A stretch of DNA of 64,000 bases from JADGQM01 sp964441945 (GTDB lineage: Bacteria > Desulfobacterota > Syntrophobacteria > Syntrophobacterales > Syntrophobacteraceae): positions 1-64,000 of the forward strand of contig CAYTWB010000002.1 of the NCBI GenBank assembly GCA_964441945.1, written 5' to 3'. The translations under genes were made by a program, and so were the position numbers. Under the pieces are notes generated by a model. That model did not search any database. It had not been told where the DNA came from and worked only from the letters and a program-made list of their open reading frames with translations. This document shows positions 1-8,660 of the stretch, piece after piece (the stretch's first letter is position 1; the number at the start of each line of letters is the position of its first letter).

Positions 1-54
1 AGCATCAGCCTTCCAAGCTGAGGGTCGCGGGTTCGAAGCCCGTCTCCCGCTCCA
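1..54 (+). tRNA. tRNA-Gly (TCC), 3' part only
   Basis: The window opens inside a tRNA gene. The anticodon stem TCAGC/GCTGA (5-9 with 17-21) encloses a seven-base loop with anticodon TCC at 12-14, followed by a TpsiC arm containing GGTTCGAAGCC and an encoded CCA end at 52-54. The acceptor 5' half and the D arm lie before the window. Confidence 0.9.
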
Positions 55-371
55 CCTTTACGAACCTCCAGGTTTCTCTCCCCTCGAGGGGAGTGTAGTC
101 TCATGCCGCTACGCCCTTGCCCCAACCTTCTCCCGCAATTGGACGCACATGGCCTCGTGGTTTTTTTCAAGTTGCCCTTTGCCAAAGGGAGAATCTGAGG
201 GATTTCAGAATAGGATCAACACGATACAGAAATCCGATCTTTCTTGAAAAGGGGGGAAAGGGATGTGGGTTTGGGTGTGAGTCTCAAGGCTAGCGAAAAC
301 AATCAGTTACCCTGCTCACGGGTCAGGTGTATCCAGCTGTCGGATCGAGAGAGGAGGGGGCAGACAGCCTT
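55..371. other. Intergenic, no gene seen
   Basis: This lies between the tRNA end and the 3' end of the leftward hisB operon. It contains a short perfect palindrome at 78-93 (CTCCCC-TCGA-GGGGAG) without a T-run, possibly the tRNA terminator or processing site. No convincing coding frame is visible. Confidence 0.5.
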
Positions 372-956
372 CTAGATGAGTCCCTTGGACGAAGGAATGC
401 CTTTCCTCCTTTCATCGTAAAGGGTTGCCTGATCGAGTGCCCTCCCCCAGGCTTTGAAGATTGCCTCGATGATGTGGTGTGTATTGCTCCCGTAGCGGAC
501 TTGAATATGGAGGGTTACCCCGCCATGCTGTGCGAATGCCCGGAAAAACTCGGGCACCAGTTCCGTTTCGAACTGACCCGTTCGGGCACTCAATGGGGGT
601 GTCTCATAGACGAGATAGGGCCGATTGGAGAGGTCCAGACTGATCTCAGCGCACGCCTCATCCATCGGAACCACAGCGTGTGCGTACCGGCGAATGCCCT
701 CTCGATCTCCCAGTGCATCAGATAAGCTCTTTCCCATACAGATCCCGATGTCTTCGACAATATGGTGGGCGTCAACCTCCAAATCCCCTTCAGCGCATAC
801 CTTCAGGTCAAAGAAACCATGCACGGCAAAGAGTGTCAGCATATGATCCAGGAACGGGACCCCGGTATGGACATCCACAAACCCCTGTCCGTCTAATGAA
901 AACTCAAGGTTGATCCTGGTTTCTTTCGTCGTCCGATCAATTCGGCCTTTTCTCAT
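372..956 (-). CDS. hisB: Imidazoleglycerol-phosphate dehydratase
   Basis: HisB dehydrates imidazole glycerol phosphate to imidazole acetol phosphate in histidine synthesis. The 194-residue product has the monofunctional length. It carries the manganese-binding signatures HHIVEDIG near residue 70 and HHIIEAIF near residue 167, plus VPFLDHML near the N-terminus. The frame stays open far upstream into murI, but homology begins at the ATG at 956 (MRKGRIDR), so that start is used. It is the last gene of the leftward operon and the only histidine gene here, so the rest of the pathway must be encoded elsewhere. Confidence 0.95.
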   Translation of the reverse strand: MRKGRIDRTTKETRINLEFSLDGQGFVDVHTGVPFLDHMLTLFAVHGFFDLKVCAEGDLEVDAHHIVEDIGICMGKSLSDALGDREGIRRYAHAVVPMDEACAEISLDLSNRPYLVYETPPLSARTGQFETELVPEFFRAFAQHGGVTLHIQVRYGSNTHHIIEAIFKAWGRALDQATLYDERRKGIPSSKGLI

Positions 957-1000
957 GGCTTGTTCTCCGTCCTCCAGTCGGCAGATCTCTCTGTACCGCC

Positions 1001-1846
1001 TTACCACTTCACGATTTTGATGTCGGCAAGCGTTCGGCCCAGGAAGATCTCTCCGATGTTCCGAAAGCGATAGGGCACATCGGTAACATAGTAACGGTAC
1101 TGGGGATGCTGGTTCCCGCGGTTTCCCAGGTCCTGATAATCCAGCATCGCTGCGGTTTGCTCCGCCATGGCCTCGGCTGAGTCCACCAGCTGGATGCCGT
1201 TTCCTACGATCTCCTGCAGCAGTGATTTGAGCAAAGGATAATGGGTGCAGCCCAAAACCAGCGTGTCGACGGCCTGCTCCATTATGGGCCTCAGGTACTC
1301 CTCGGCGGTAAGGTAGGTTACCCTGTGATTCAGCCACCCCTCCTCGACCAGCGGAACAAACAGGGGGCATGTTTGCGAGAAGATCCGGATCTGGGGATCG
1401 AGTTTGTGGATTGCCCGGGTGTAGGCATTGCTGTTGACCGTTGCCGGTGTGCCGATGACTCCGACTCTCTTGTTCCGGCTTACCGACACAGCGATCCTTG
1501 CCCCCGCATCGATGACATCGAGCACCGGCACCGGCGAAAGGCCTGTGATCGTCTGATGGGCAACCGCTGCCATGGTATTGCAGGCAACGATGAGCAGCTT
1601 AACCCGTTGTTGCAGCAGGAATTCAGTGATCTGCCGGGCATAGAGAGCGATCGTTTCCACTGACTTCACGCCGTAGGGTACCCGTGCCGTATCCCCGAAA
1701 TAGATGATGTTCTCAAAAGGCAGCCTTTCCATAAGTGCCCGCACCACGGTAAGCCCCCCAATACCGGAATCGAATACGCCGATGGGACCGTCCACTTTCA
1801 TGTTCTCAGAAACTCGATCATGGTTCTTGACTGACTCCTCTCTCAA
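1001..1846 (-). CDS. murI: Glutamate racemase
   Basis: MurI interconverts L- and D-glutamate to supply D-Glu for peptidoglycan. The sequence shows the family landmarks: VFDSGIGGLTV at the N-terminus with the catalytic-site Asp-Ser, VACNTMAA around residue 85 with the first catalytic Cys, and LVLGCTHYPLL around residue 198 with the second Cys. The length of 281 residues is normal. An internal ATG at 1801 (MKVDGPIGVF) begins right at the conserved domain and is an equally good start; the upstream ATG adds a 15-residue tail. It sits 3 bases after rsmI, so translation is probably coupled. Confidence 0.95.
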   Translation of the reverse strand: MREESVKNHDRVSENMKVDGPIGVFDSGIGGLTVVRALMERLPFENIIYFGDTARVPYGVKSVETIALYARQITEFLLQQRVKLLIVACNTMAAVAHQTITGLSPVPVLDVIDAGARIAVSVSRNKRVGVIGTPATVNSNAYTRAIHKLDPQIRIFSQTCPLFVPLVEEGWLNHRVTYLTAEEYLRPIMEQAVDTLVLGCTHYPLLKSLLQEIVGNGIQLVDSAEAMAEQTAAMLDYQDLGNRGNQHPQYRYYVTDVPYRFRNIGEIFLGRTLADIKIVKW

Positions 1847-1849
1847 AAC

Positions 1850-2728
1850 TCAAGCTTCCTTATATGAAGGCGATCGCCGGATTTCAAGGGCCTTTTGGTA
1901 GACAAGCCGTCGAGGTACCCCGTATTGGCCGGCGATTTCCTCCGTTGCCTGTTTCACGGTCTGTTGAGGGTCTCCGAGGAAAGTAATCAAGGCTTCCTGC
2001 CACGTCGGTTCCGTGGCCAGGTCAATCTGCTGCTGAGTAAAACCCTCAACGACCAGGGTCAATTCACCCCTGGTTCCCTCCGCAAAGTGTCTGATCGCTT
2101 CAGTCACCCTGCCACGGAAGAACTCCTCAAACTGTTTGGTCAATTCACGGGCGATAGCGATACGGCGATCTCCCCAGAAATGCAGGACGTCTTCCAGTGT
2201 TCTCGCCAGTCTTTGGGGCGATTCATAGAGGATCAGAGTCATGGGAAGGCCGGCATGGGAGGAGAAAAAGCGTTTTCTTGTGGATCCCCTGGCAGCTGGA
2301 AATCCCAAAAAGGCAAAGGGATGGGTTGGCAGGCCTGAAGCAACCAGCGCCGATATCAGAGCCGTTGGACCGGGAATGACGGCAACGGGCAGACCGGATT
2401 CCAGGGACTGTTGTACGAGCAGTGCCCCTGGATCGGAAATGCCGGGGGTCCCTGCATCGGTAACCAGGGCAAGCGATGCTCCCGAGGTGAGCTGCCGGAG
2501 CAGTTCCGGACCACGCTCGTGAAGGTTGTGACTGTGATAGCTGACCACCGGCTTATGGATGTCGTAGTGAGTCAGCAGCTTTCTGGTGCGGCGAGTATCT
2601 TCGGCGGCAATCAGATTTACGGAATGCAGAACATCGATGGCTCTTAACGTAATGTCGGAGAGATTGCCGATGGGAGTCGCAACAATAAAAAGAGTGCCTG
2701 ACTTCGCCGGGGCATCGGATTCAGTCAT
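1850..2728 (-). CDS. rsmI: 16S rRNA (cytidine-1402-2'-O)-methyltransferase
   Basis: RsmI methylates the 2'-OH of C1402 in the 16S decoding centre, using SAM. Visible tetrapyrrole-methylase-fold motifs are ATPIGNLSDI near residue 18, AEDTRRTRKLL near 45, VTDAGTPGISDPG near 86 and the GLPTHPFAFLGF segment near 128. The start at 2728 overlaps the stop of yraN in the arrangement ATGACTGA, typical of translational coupling; a more upstream ATG at 2773 would overlap yraN by 53 bases and is less likely. The product is 292 residues. Confidence 0.93.
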   Translation of the reverse strand: MTESDAPAKSGTLFIVATPIGNLSDITLRAIDVLHSVNLIAAEDTRRTRKLLTHYDIHKPVVSYHSHNLHERGPELLRQLTSGASLALVTDAGTPGISDPGALLVQQSLESGLPVAVIPGPTALISALVASGLPTHPFAFLGFPAARGSTRKRFFSSHAGLPMTLILYESPQRLARTLEDVLHFWGDRRIAIARELTKQFEEFFRGRVTEAIRHFAEGTRGELTLVVEGFTQQQIDLATEPTWQEALITFLGDPQQTVKQATEEIAGQYGVPRRLVYQKALEIRRSPSYKEA

Positions 2729-3095
2729 GGGCTTCGAAGGCATTGGGTATCCAGGTGATCTCAGGCCTCCCATCCGGCCAGGTTATCGCGATCACATCAA
2801 AGCGTGCGGGCTGGTTTTCCAGGCGATGCTGTTTCATGTACCACTGTGCCAGGCGGGTCAGGCGTCTTTGTTTGCTGTGCGAAACCAGCTCCTGGGGTAG
2901 CCCGTAGCCCGAGGCAAAGCGGGACTTGACCTCGACAAAAACCCAGGTTTTGCCGTCCCTGGCGATGAGATCAATTTCTCCAAGAGGGCAGCGAACATTC
3001 CGGGCCAAGACCTGCAATCCATGCTGTTTCAAAAATCCAACAGCGAGGTCTTCACTCAAGCTGCCCTTTTGCCTGCGGTTCAGCATCTGTGTCAC
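2721..3095 (-). CDS. yraN: UPF0102 (YraN-type) predicted nuclease-fold protein
   Basis: This 124-residue protein belongs to the UPF0102/YraN family, which has a restriction-endonuclease-like fold and no settled cellular role. The characteristic string GEIDLIARDG...WVFVEVKSR, with the acidic and Lys residues of a PD-(D/E)xK-type core, lies at about residues 39-58, preceded by the LSEDLAVGFLKQHGLQVLARN helix and strand. Its place between rnhB and rsmI is a commonly seen neighbourhood. It overlaps rsmI by 8 bases. Confidence 0.9.
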   Translation of the reverse strand: MTQMLNRRQKGSLSEDLAVGFLKQHGLQVLARNVRCPLGEIDLIARDGKTWVFVEVKSRFASGYGLPQELVSHSKQRRLTRLAQWYMKQHRLENQPARFDVIAITWPDGRPEITWIPNAFEAHD

Positions 3096-3115
3096 TCGAA
3101 AACCGTTCTATTCCC

Positions 3116-3742
3116 TCATGAGACCACTCCCCGAAAGCTCAAGCGATGGAGAGGGCAGGGGCCATGGCGGCGCAGTGCTTCCAGGTGTCTGGCCGTGCCG
3201 TAGCCCTTGTTCTGAGCAAAGCCATAAGCGGGATAGCGCGTGTCCCATTCACACATCAAGCGATCTCGATACACCTTAGCGACAATTGAAGCCGAAGCAA
3301 TAGATATGCTGCGTTGATCCCCCCGGGGAATACCCTTTTGCGCTGTGGTTACAGGCAGTCTGTAGGGGCCGTCGATCAAAAGAAAGTCGGGTGGAAGCGG
3401 AAGGCTTTCAATGGCCTGGATCATGGCCTTGAAGGTGGCCTGCAGGATGTTGATACGGTCAATCTCGGCCGGTTCAATGGAGCCGATGCCGACCGCGCTG
3501 GCACGGGAGAGGATATCCTGATAGCGGGCATCCCTTTGGGCGGAGGTGAGATCTTTCGAATCCCTGACACCCGGCAGCTCAATACCTTGAGGCAAAATAA
3601 CCGCTGCAGCCACGACCGGTCCGGCCAGGGGGCCGCGTCCCACTTCGTCGATTCCCGAAACCAGCCGGCAACCCCGGCGATAAGCCTCCCTTTCGAAATG
3701 AAGGAGATCCACCGGCGAGGTTGCCATGGATTGTTGGCGCAC
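3116..3742 (-). CDS. rnhB: Ribonuclease HII
   Basis: RnhB removes RNA from RNA-DNA hybrids and misincorporated ribonucleotides. The catalytic N-terminal motif SGIDEVGRGPLAGPVVAAAV (DE pair) is at about residues 29-48. The later LLIDGPYRLP Asp and the SISIASASIVAKVYRDRLM block are also present. The 208-residue length is usual. The product may start at the ATG at 3742 or at MATSP five codons later. It overlaps the rplS stop by one base, consistent with the conserved rplS-rnhB-yraN order. Confidence 0.95.
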   Translation of the reverse strand: MRQQSMATSPVDLLHFEREAYRRGCRLVSGIDEVGRGPLAGPVVAAAVILPQGIELPGVRDSKDLTSAQRDARYQDILSRASAVGIGSIEPAEIDRINILQATFKAMIQAIESLPLPPDFLLIDGPYRLPVTTAQKGIPRGDQRSISIASASIVAKVYRDRLMCEWDTRYPAYGFAQNKGYGTARHLEALRRHGPCPLHRLSFRGVVS

Positions 3743-4089
3743 TAACGCTTCTCTTTTATGCGGGCAGCCTTGCCAAGGCGTTGCCGCAGATAGTAAAGCC
3801 TGCTGCGACGTACGCGCCCGCGTCGCAATACTTCGACCTTATCGATCTGTGGCGAATGCAATGGGAAAATACGCTCCACTCCAACTCCGTAGGATACCTT
3901 CCGTACGGTAAACGTGGCGGAGAGCAATCCCCTGTGATGACGAATCACCACCCCTTCAAATACCTGGACCCGTTCCTTGTCGCCTTCCCGAATCTTGACG
4001 TGCACCTTGACGGTGTCTCCGCTTCGAAAGGCAGGGATGTCCATCCGCATCAGTTCCCGCTGGATGCTTTCTGCAACATTCATCCCCAT
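3742..4089 (-). CDS. rplS: 50S ribosomal protein L19
   Basis: L19 binds 23S rRNA at the 30S-50S interface. The 115-residue product matches family length and shows the conserved FRSGDTVKVHVKIREGDKERVQVFEGVVI stretch (paraphrased position 21-49) and the C-terminal YYLRQRLGKAARIKE. It lies between the RNA methyltransferase gene and rnhB in the trmD-rplS-type operon. Confidence 0.97.
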   Translation of the reverse strand: MGMNVAESIQRELMRMDIPAFRSGDTVKVHVKIREGDKERVQVFEGVVIRHHRGLLSATFTVRKVSYGVGVERIFPLHSPQIDKVEVLRRGRVRRSRLYYLRQRLGKAARIKEKR

Positions 4090-4155
4090 GTTCCATCCTC
4101 CATTCCCAGCCGTGAGCTCAATGGCCCAGGGCTTCTGTTCAAAGTTGTCTCTTCA

Positions 4156-4722
4156 TCAATCCGTATGAAGAAGGCGATCCATCAAGATCGCTGCTGCACA
4201 TCGCACTGACAGGTGGTTGTAACCGCCTCTCCCTTTGATCGGTGTGAGCACGGCATCCACTTCTTCCATGACAGCAGGCGCCAGACCCCAGCCCGTACCC
4301 AACAGCAGGAGATGGGGTCGGGAAGCATGCGCCAGCCGGCGTCTCGCTTCGTCGTGGCTCAGAGTTCCGGGTAGCTCCTTTGCCGTGGTGGCCCATTTCA
4401 CAGGGGACTCACCCCATTGCGATCGAATCTCCTCTTGCACCGCCCCAAGGCCATCCACAATTTTGAGCCGTTTCAAAGCCGCTTCACGGTCCGGGTGCAA
4501 CGCCCTGCCGATCCCCCGGCACCAATGGTCAAGCAGCCGTCCGATCAGGACCTGCTGATCTTGCAGAGGTGTCACAATATAGCAGGCCGGGACCTCGTAG
4601 GTCCGGGCCGTACGTGCCAGGTCATGAAGGTCCAGGTTCGTTACAGCCGAGGCAATGACCTCTCCCCTGCGATTCAATACCGGATAGTGCACCAGCGCCA
4701 CATAGAGCAGGACGGTTTTCAT
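4156..4722 (-). CDS. SPOUT-type RNA methyltransferase, trmD-adjacent family
   Basis: The 188-residue product resembles the small family of predicted SAM-dependent RNA methyltransferases (Methyltrn_RNA_4 type) often encoded just after trmD in deltaproteobacteria and Aquificales. Visible features are an N-terminal strand LYVALVHYPVLNRRGEVIASAVTNLDLHDLARTART-like block (residues 5-40), a GTGWGLAP loop near residue 143 and a final GRGGYNHLSVRCAAAILMDRL segment, all in keeping with a trefoil-knot SAM site. Substrate RNA is unknown. It sits 47 bases downstream of trmD. Confidence 0.8.
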   Translation of the reverse strand: MKTVLLYVALVHYPVLNRRGEVIASAVTNLDLHDLARTARTYEVPACYIVTPLQDQQVLIGRLLDHWCRGIGRALHPDREAALKRLKIVDGLGAVQEEIRSQWGESPVKWATTAKELPGTLSHDEARRRLAHASRPHLLLLGTGWGLAPAVMEEVDAVLTPIKGRGGYNHLSVRCAAAILMDRLLHTD

Positions 4723-4769
4723 CTAAAGCTGCAATCTTTCCCCAAAGCAGTGGAAAGAACCGTGGGCCG

Positions 4770-5540
4770 CTATCTCTCGATAACCTGCCGGTGTTCCTGC
4801 CTTTGAGCGAATCCCTCTTCCGCCTGATGGAGCAGCTTTCTGTCCGGTAAAGTCAGCTCCAGACGGGCGAAGAGATCGGGCCGCCGCAGTTTTGTTCTCA
4901 AAAGAGCCTGGCCTCTGCGCCATCCTCTGATCGCTTCATGATCTCCGGAAAGCAGAACCTCCGGGACCTGGTGGCCCAAAAACTCCCGAGGGCGGGTGTA
5001 TTGTGGAAACTCGAGCATCGGTTCGGCAAACGACTCTGCGAAGGCCGAGGCCGTGTTGCCCAGGACGCCGGGGATCAAACGCGCAACGGCATCCAATACC
5101 ACCATGGCGGCCAATTCGCCCCCCGACAGAACATAATCGCCAATGGAAGCCTGCTCATCGGAGAAGAACTCAGCTACGCGTTCATCCACCCCTTCATATC
5201 GCCCACAAATCAGGACCAGGCGGGGCAACCGGCTCCACCTCCAGGCATCTTTCTGACGAAAGACAGATCCTTGCGGACTGAGCAAAACGACCCGAGGCTG
5301 CGGCCCCTCTGCCCTGAGAACATCCAGCAGACGGACAATCGGTTCGGGCTTCATAACCATGCCTTCGCCGCCGCCAAAGGGCCGGTCGTCGGTGATCTGA
5401 TGCTTGTCGGCGGCATAGTCCCGGATATTGTGAACCCGAACTTGAATCAGGTTCCGTTCCTGCGCTTTGCCCAGGATGCTTTCCCCGAGAGGAGACACGA
5501 ACATGCCGGGGAAAAGGGTCAGGATATCAAAGATCATCAA
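4770..5540 (-). CDS. trmD: tRNA (guanine-37-N1)-methyltransferase
   Basis: TrmD methylates G37 next to the anticodon of tRNAs and so prevents +1 frameshifting. The N-terminal FDILTLFPGMF, the GGGEGMVMKPEP loop near residue 57, the GRYEGVDERV motif near 113 and DYVLSGGELAAMVVLDAVARLIPG near 133 form the SPOUT knot. The 256-residue length is normal. Two adjacent ATG codons begin the frame (5540 and 5537). The gene overlaps rimM by 14 bases, supporting coupled translation. Confidence 0.96.
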   Translation of the reverse strand: MMIFDILTLFPGMFVSPLGESILGKAQERNLIQVRVHNIRDYAADKHQITDDRPFGGGEGMVMKPEPIVRLLDVLRAEGPQPRVVLLSPQGSVFRQKDAWRWSRLPRLVLICGRYEGVDERVAEFFSDEQASIGDYVLSGGELAAMVVLDAVARLIPGVLGNTASAFAESFAEPMLEFPQYTRPREFLGHQVPEVLLSGDHEAIRGWRRGQALLRTKLRRPDLFARLELTLPDRKLLHQAEEGFAQRQEHRQVIER

Positions 5541-6051
5541 GCAGGCCTTCCGGCGGCTCTATGATCATCTTCCCTCCCTGAAGGTCCACCTCGAGGATGA
5601 CTTCAGCTATCGCCGGAATCAGTATTTCCCTGTTTCCAAGGTCCACCACATAGACATCGTTGCCGCCGGTCTCAATGATTCCACGGAGGGTCCCAATTGT
5701 TTCCCCTCCGGAAGTTTCGACGTGGAGACCGATGAGCTGGTAGTGGTAATACTCCCCCTCCGAGGTGGCTTGCAGAAATTCTTCAGGAACAAAAACTTCC
5801 TGTCCAACCACTGTTTCGGCCGCATCAATATCCCGGAGTTCTGCGAATTGTAGGATGCAACATTTGCCCTGACGACGCGACTGCAATACGATCAGCTCAG
5901 CCTGCCCTGAGCCCAAAGGAGAGCTCAGGCAGAGCCTGTCCCCGGGTCCCAGTTGCGCCACGGTCTCCCCATAGGGAACAATCTTTACGGCACCTCGAAG
6001 CCCGTGAGTCCTTATGATCTTGCCCACCGGCACCAGGCGAGAAACGTTCAT
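5527..6051 (-). CDS. rimM: 16S rRNA processing protein RimM
   Basis: RimM assists maturation of the 30S subunit head and binds S19. The N-terminal GKIIRTHGLRGAVKIVPYGE (residues 10-29) and the PRC-barrel domain with YYHYQLIGLHVETSGGETIG (near 101-120) and the C-terminal IPAIAEVILEVDLQGGKMIIEPPEGLL are clear. Length is 174 residues. It lies 4 bases after khpA and overlaps trmD. Confidence 0.95.
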   Translation of the reverse strand: MNVSRLVPVGKIIRTHGLRGAVKIVPYGETVAQLGPGDRLCLSSPLGSGQAELIVLQSRRQGKCCILQFAELRDIDAAETVVGQEVFVPEEFLQATSEGEYYHYQLIGLHVETSGGETIGTLRGIIETGGNDVYVVDLGNREILIPAIAEVILEVDLQGGKMIIEPPEGLLDDL

Positions 6052-6055
6052 TCAC

Positions 6056-6289
6056 TTACTCTATGATTTCCAGTACAGCCCGTTTCCGTATTTTGGTTGA
6101 GGCGGCGCTCAGAATCGTGCGCATCGCACGGGCAGTGCGCCCCTGCTTGCCAATGACTTTGCCCAGGTCCTCTTTGGCGACTCTCAGCTCGATCACGGAA
6201 GTCTGCTCACCTTCAATGTCTGAAACCCTCACCTGGTCAGGATTGTCCACCAAAGCCCGTGCCATAAACTCGATCAATTCTTTCAACAT
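6056..6289 (-). CDS. khpA: KH-domain RNA-binding protein KhpA (YlqC type)
   Basis: This 77-residue protein is a single KH domain with the GxxG loop GKQG in VIGKQGRTARAMRTIL (about residues 46-61), which contacts single-stranded RNA. It lies between rpsP and rimM, the standard place for this gene. The family partners with KhpB in Gram-positives; the role in this lineage is not established. Confidence 0.92.
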   Translation of the reverse strand: MLKELIEFMARALVDNPDQVRVSDIEGEQTSVIELRVAKEDLGKVIGKQGRTARAMRTILSAASTKIRKRAVLEIIE

Positions 6290-6329
6290 CGTAACCTCCG
6301 GCTCTTCTGCGCCGCAAATGCCTCTCTAG

Positions 6330-6590
6330 CTAGGAGGACTGAGCAACATCACGAACGGTATGCTTGCGAATCAAGCTCAGCACTGTATCGGTAGGTTTCG
6401 CGCCTTCCTGGAGCCAATACTGAAGTCTGGCTGGGTTGATCTTGAACTGGGCCGGTTCGGCTAGCGGATTGTAGATCCCTATCCTTTCAATAAAACGACC
6501 ATCTCGCGGTGCCTCAGAAGAAGCTACTACAACTCGATAGAACGGCTTCTTCTTCCTGCCGCCACGAGCCAAACGAATGCGTACTGACAT
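6330..6590 (-). CDS. rpsP: 30S ribosomal protein S16
   Basis: The 86-residue product begins MSVRIRLARGGRKKKPFYRVVVA, the diagnostic S16 N-terminus, and continues with the DGRFIERIGIYNP block. S16 is an early assembly protein of the 30S body. Gene order rpsP-khpA-rimM-trmD is the conserved one. A possible start region with AGGAGG-like bases lies just upstream (6605-6610 on the opposite strand). Confidence 0.97.
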   Translation of the reverse strand: MSVRIRLARGGRKKKPFYRVVVASSEAPRDGRFIERIGIYNPLAEPAQFKINPARLQYWLQEGAKPTDTVLSLIRKHTVRDVAQSS

Positions 6591-6739
6591 AATCTATGCT
6601 TTACCTCCTCGATGATATGCTACACGCCTGCTGGGGGTGTCAAAGCTGAGAACCATCTTTTCCTTTCTACGGCATTCTCCATCCAGACAACGGGTAAGCC
6701 ATACCGCGAAAAGACTCTATATACTGTATTGGTCAAAAA

Positions 6740-8095
6740 TTAAAAAGGAAAAAATGCCCGCTTGCGACGACCCTTTCCCTTCTTCTTCTTGCTGCCTGTT
6801 CCCCCGCCGATAACCTGGCGCATCATCCTGCGCGCTTCCTCATAGCTTTTCAACAGCCGATTCACATCCTGAACGGTCGTTCCGCTGCCATTGGCGATTC
6901 GCCTCCGCCGACCGGCGTTGATGATATCGACGTTCCGACGCTCAGCTTTTGTCATGGAGTTGATGATGGCTTCCATTCGGATGAATTCCTTCTCATCCAC
7001 CTCCATTTTCTTCAGCTGCTTGAGCATTCCCATTCCGGGCAGCATACTGAGGATCTGATCAAACGAACCAAGTTTTCTGATCTGTCGCAACTGATTTCGG
7101 AAATCCTCAAGGGAAAAGGAATCGTCGCGAAACTTCCTGGCCATCTGCTCGGCTTCTTTCTCATCGAAGGCTTCCTGAGCCTTTTCAATGAGTGAAAGAA
7201 CGTCTCCCATGCCCAGAATGCGTGAACTCATCCGGTCCGGGTGGAAGACTTCGAGGGCTTCCAGCTTTTCGCCCACCCCGATGAATTTAATCGGGCAATT
7301 CGTCACCGCCCGAATGGAAAGGGCGGCCCCTCCGCGGGCATCGCCATCAAGCTTGGTGAGGATGACTCCGGTGATGCCAAGGGTTTCATGGAACGCCCCG
7401 GCGATCTTTACAGCGTCCTGACCGGTCATGGAATCGGCAACCAGCAGGATTTCAGCCGGCTGTAGAATCTCTTTCAAGCGGGTCAATTCGGCCATCAGTT
7501 CGGAATCGATGTGCAGCCGCCCTGCAGTGTCCAGCAGCAGGGTGTCACAGTTGTGCTCCCTGGCAAATGGCACGGATTCCCTGGCAATTTCCTCGGGGCG
7601 CTGGGTCCCGGTGGAAGGATAGACCGGCAGCTTCAGCTGATTCCCGAGAGTGACCAGCTGATCGATTGCAGCCGGACGATAGACGTCCGCTGGAACGAGA
7701 CAGGGTCTGCGTTTCTCTTCCAAAAGCTTACGCGCCAGCTTGGCGGCCGTGGTGGTTTTGCCCGACCCCTGCAATCCCACCAGCATGATCGAAACCGGGG
7801 GCCGCCCCAGCAGGCGCAATGACTCTGCTGCTCCCCCCATGAGATCGGTCAGCGCTTCGTTAACGATCTTGATAACCTGCTGACCCGGCGTGAGGCTGTC
7901 CATCACCTCCTGGCCCACAACGCGCGCACCAATCCCCGAAACGAAGTCCTTGGCCACCTTATAGTGGACATCGGCTTCAAGCAGCGCCATGCGGACTTCG
8001 CGAAGCGCCTCTCGAATGTTATCCTCCGTCAGCTTTCCCTGCCCGCGAAGATGCTTAAAAATTTTCTGAAATCTATCAGATAAACTGTCAAACAT
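6740..8095 (-). CDS. ffh: Signal recognition particle protein Ffh
   Basis: Ffh with 4.5S RNA targets nascent membrane proteins to FtsY. It has an N domain, a G domain with GLQGSGKTTTAAKLA near residue 105, DTAGRLHID near 190 and TKLDGDARGGA near 247, and a methionine-rich M domain with MLPGMGMLKQLKKM and GSGTTVQDVNRLLKSYEEARRMM. The chosen ATG at 8095 begins MFDSLSDRFQKIFK, the family N-terminus; an ATG at 8143 would add 16 unrelated residues. The very basic tail GSKKKKGKGRRKR ends at residue 451. It heads the leftward operon. Confidence 0.97.
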   Translation of the reverse strand: MFDSLSDRFQKIFKHLRGQGKLTEDNIREALREVRMALLEADVHYKVAKDFVSGIGARVVGQEVMDSLTPGQQVIKIVNEALTDLMGGAAESLRLLGRPPVSIMLVGLQGSGKTTTAAKLARKLLEEKRRPCLVPADVYRPAAIDQLVTLGNQLKLPVYPSTGTQRPEEIARESVPFAREHNCDTLLLDTAGRLHIDSELMAELTRLKEILQPAEILLVADSMTGQDAVKIAGAFHETLGITGVILTKLDGDARGGAALSIRAVTNCPIKFIGVGEKLEALEVFHPDRMSSRILGMGDVLSLIEKAQEAFDEKEAEQMARKFRDDSFSLEDFRNQLRQIRKLGSFDQILSMLPGMGMLKQLKKMEVDEKEFIRMEAIINSMTKAERRNVDIINAGRRRRIANGSGTTVQDVNRLLKSYEEARRMMRQVIGGGTGSKKKKGKGRRKRAFFPF

Positions 8096-8220
8096 AGCGT
8101 TCACCACATTCTGCAGACTATGAAATGCTTCTCGTCCGGGCAAATCCCGGGAATGTCGCCTTGGTTATACATCACAAGTCCAAGCAAGGAAAGGAAATCG
8201 GCGACGATGGAAATCCCCGC

Positions 8221-8248
8221 TTGACTTGTCAGGAAGGCACATTATAAT
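8221..8248 (+). promoter_or_regulatory. Sigma-70-type promoter of the cold-shock gene
   Basis: TTGACT at 8221-8226 and TATAAT at 8243-8248 are separated by 16 bases, close to consensus. Transcription would start near 8255 and leave a leader of about 137 bases before the cold-shock start codon at 8392. A long leader is a known feature of cspA-type genes. Confidence 0.8.
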
Positions 8249-8391
8249 TGCCAACCAATGCTAATTGAGTTCGATATTTTGAGTTACATGAGAAATCGGT
8301 CTTTCGCTGTGGGAAAGGTGCGGTTTCTAGTTAGCTCCAAAGTACCGCGCCAAAAGCCAAAGGAAAAAAACAATCAAGAAGGAGTAAGGAA

Positions 8392-8592
8392 ATGGCGGAA
8401 GGTCGAGTGAAGTGGTTTAATGACAGCAAGGGTTACGGTTTTATTGAGGCTGACAACGGACAGGATGTCTTTGTACACTTTAGTGCTATTGAAGGGTCCG
8501 GGTTCAAATCTCTGGCTGAGGGCGAGAGGGTGAGTTTCGTTCAGGAGAGCGGCACCAAGGGGCCTCAGGCGGCTAAGGTGAAAAAGCTATAG
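8392..8592 (+). CDS. Cold-shock domain protein (CspA family)
   Basis: A 66-residue single cold-shock domain protein that binds single-stranded RNA/DNA. Both nucleic-acid motifs are present: KGYGFI (RNP1) at residues 14-19 and VFVHF (RNP2) at 28-32. A strong Shine-Dalgarno (AAGGAG, followed by TAAGGA) precedes the ATG. It is a stand-alone unit with its own promoter and terminator, and is a close paralogue of the gene at 43600. Confidence 0.97.
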   Translation: MAEGRVKWFNDSKGYGFIEADNGQDVFVHFSAIEGSGFKSLAEGERVSFVQESGTKGPQAAKVKKL

Positions 8593-8631
8593 TTCAAGGC
8601 CCGGCCTGAAATTCCCACCGGCAGGTCATAA

Positions 8632-8660
8632 CCGGAGTGCGGAGCACTCCGGTTTTTTTT
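8632..8660 (+). terminator. Rho-independent terminator of the cold-shock gene
   Basis: A perfect 9-bp stem, CCGGAGTGC (8632-8640) with GCACTCCGG (8644-8652), has a three-base loop GGA and is followed by eight T residues. Confidence 0.95.

Noticed and set aside
957..1370. Extended start for hisB overlapping murI.
   Set aside because: The additional 138 residues are antisense-like, low-quality sequence in another frame of murI, and HisB homology starts at 956.
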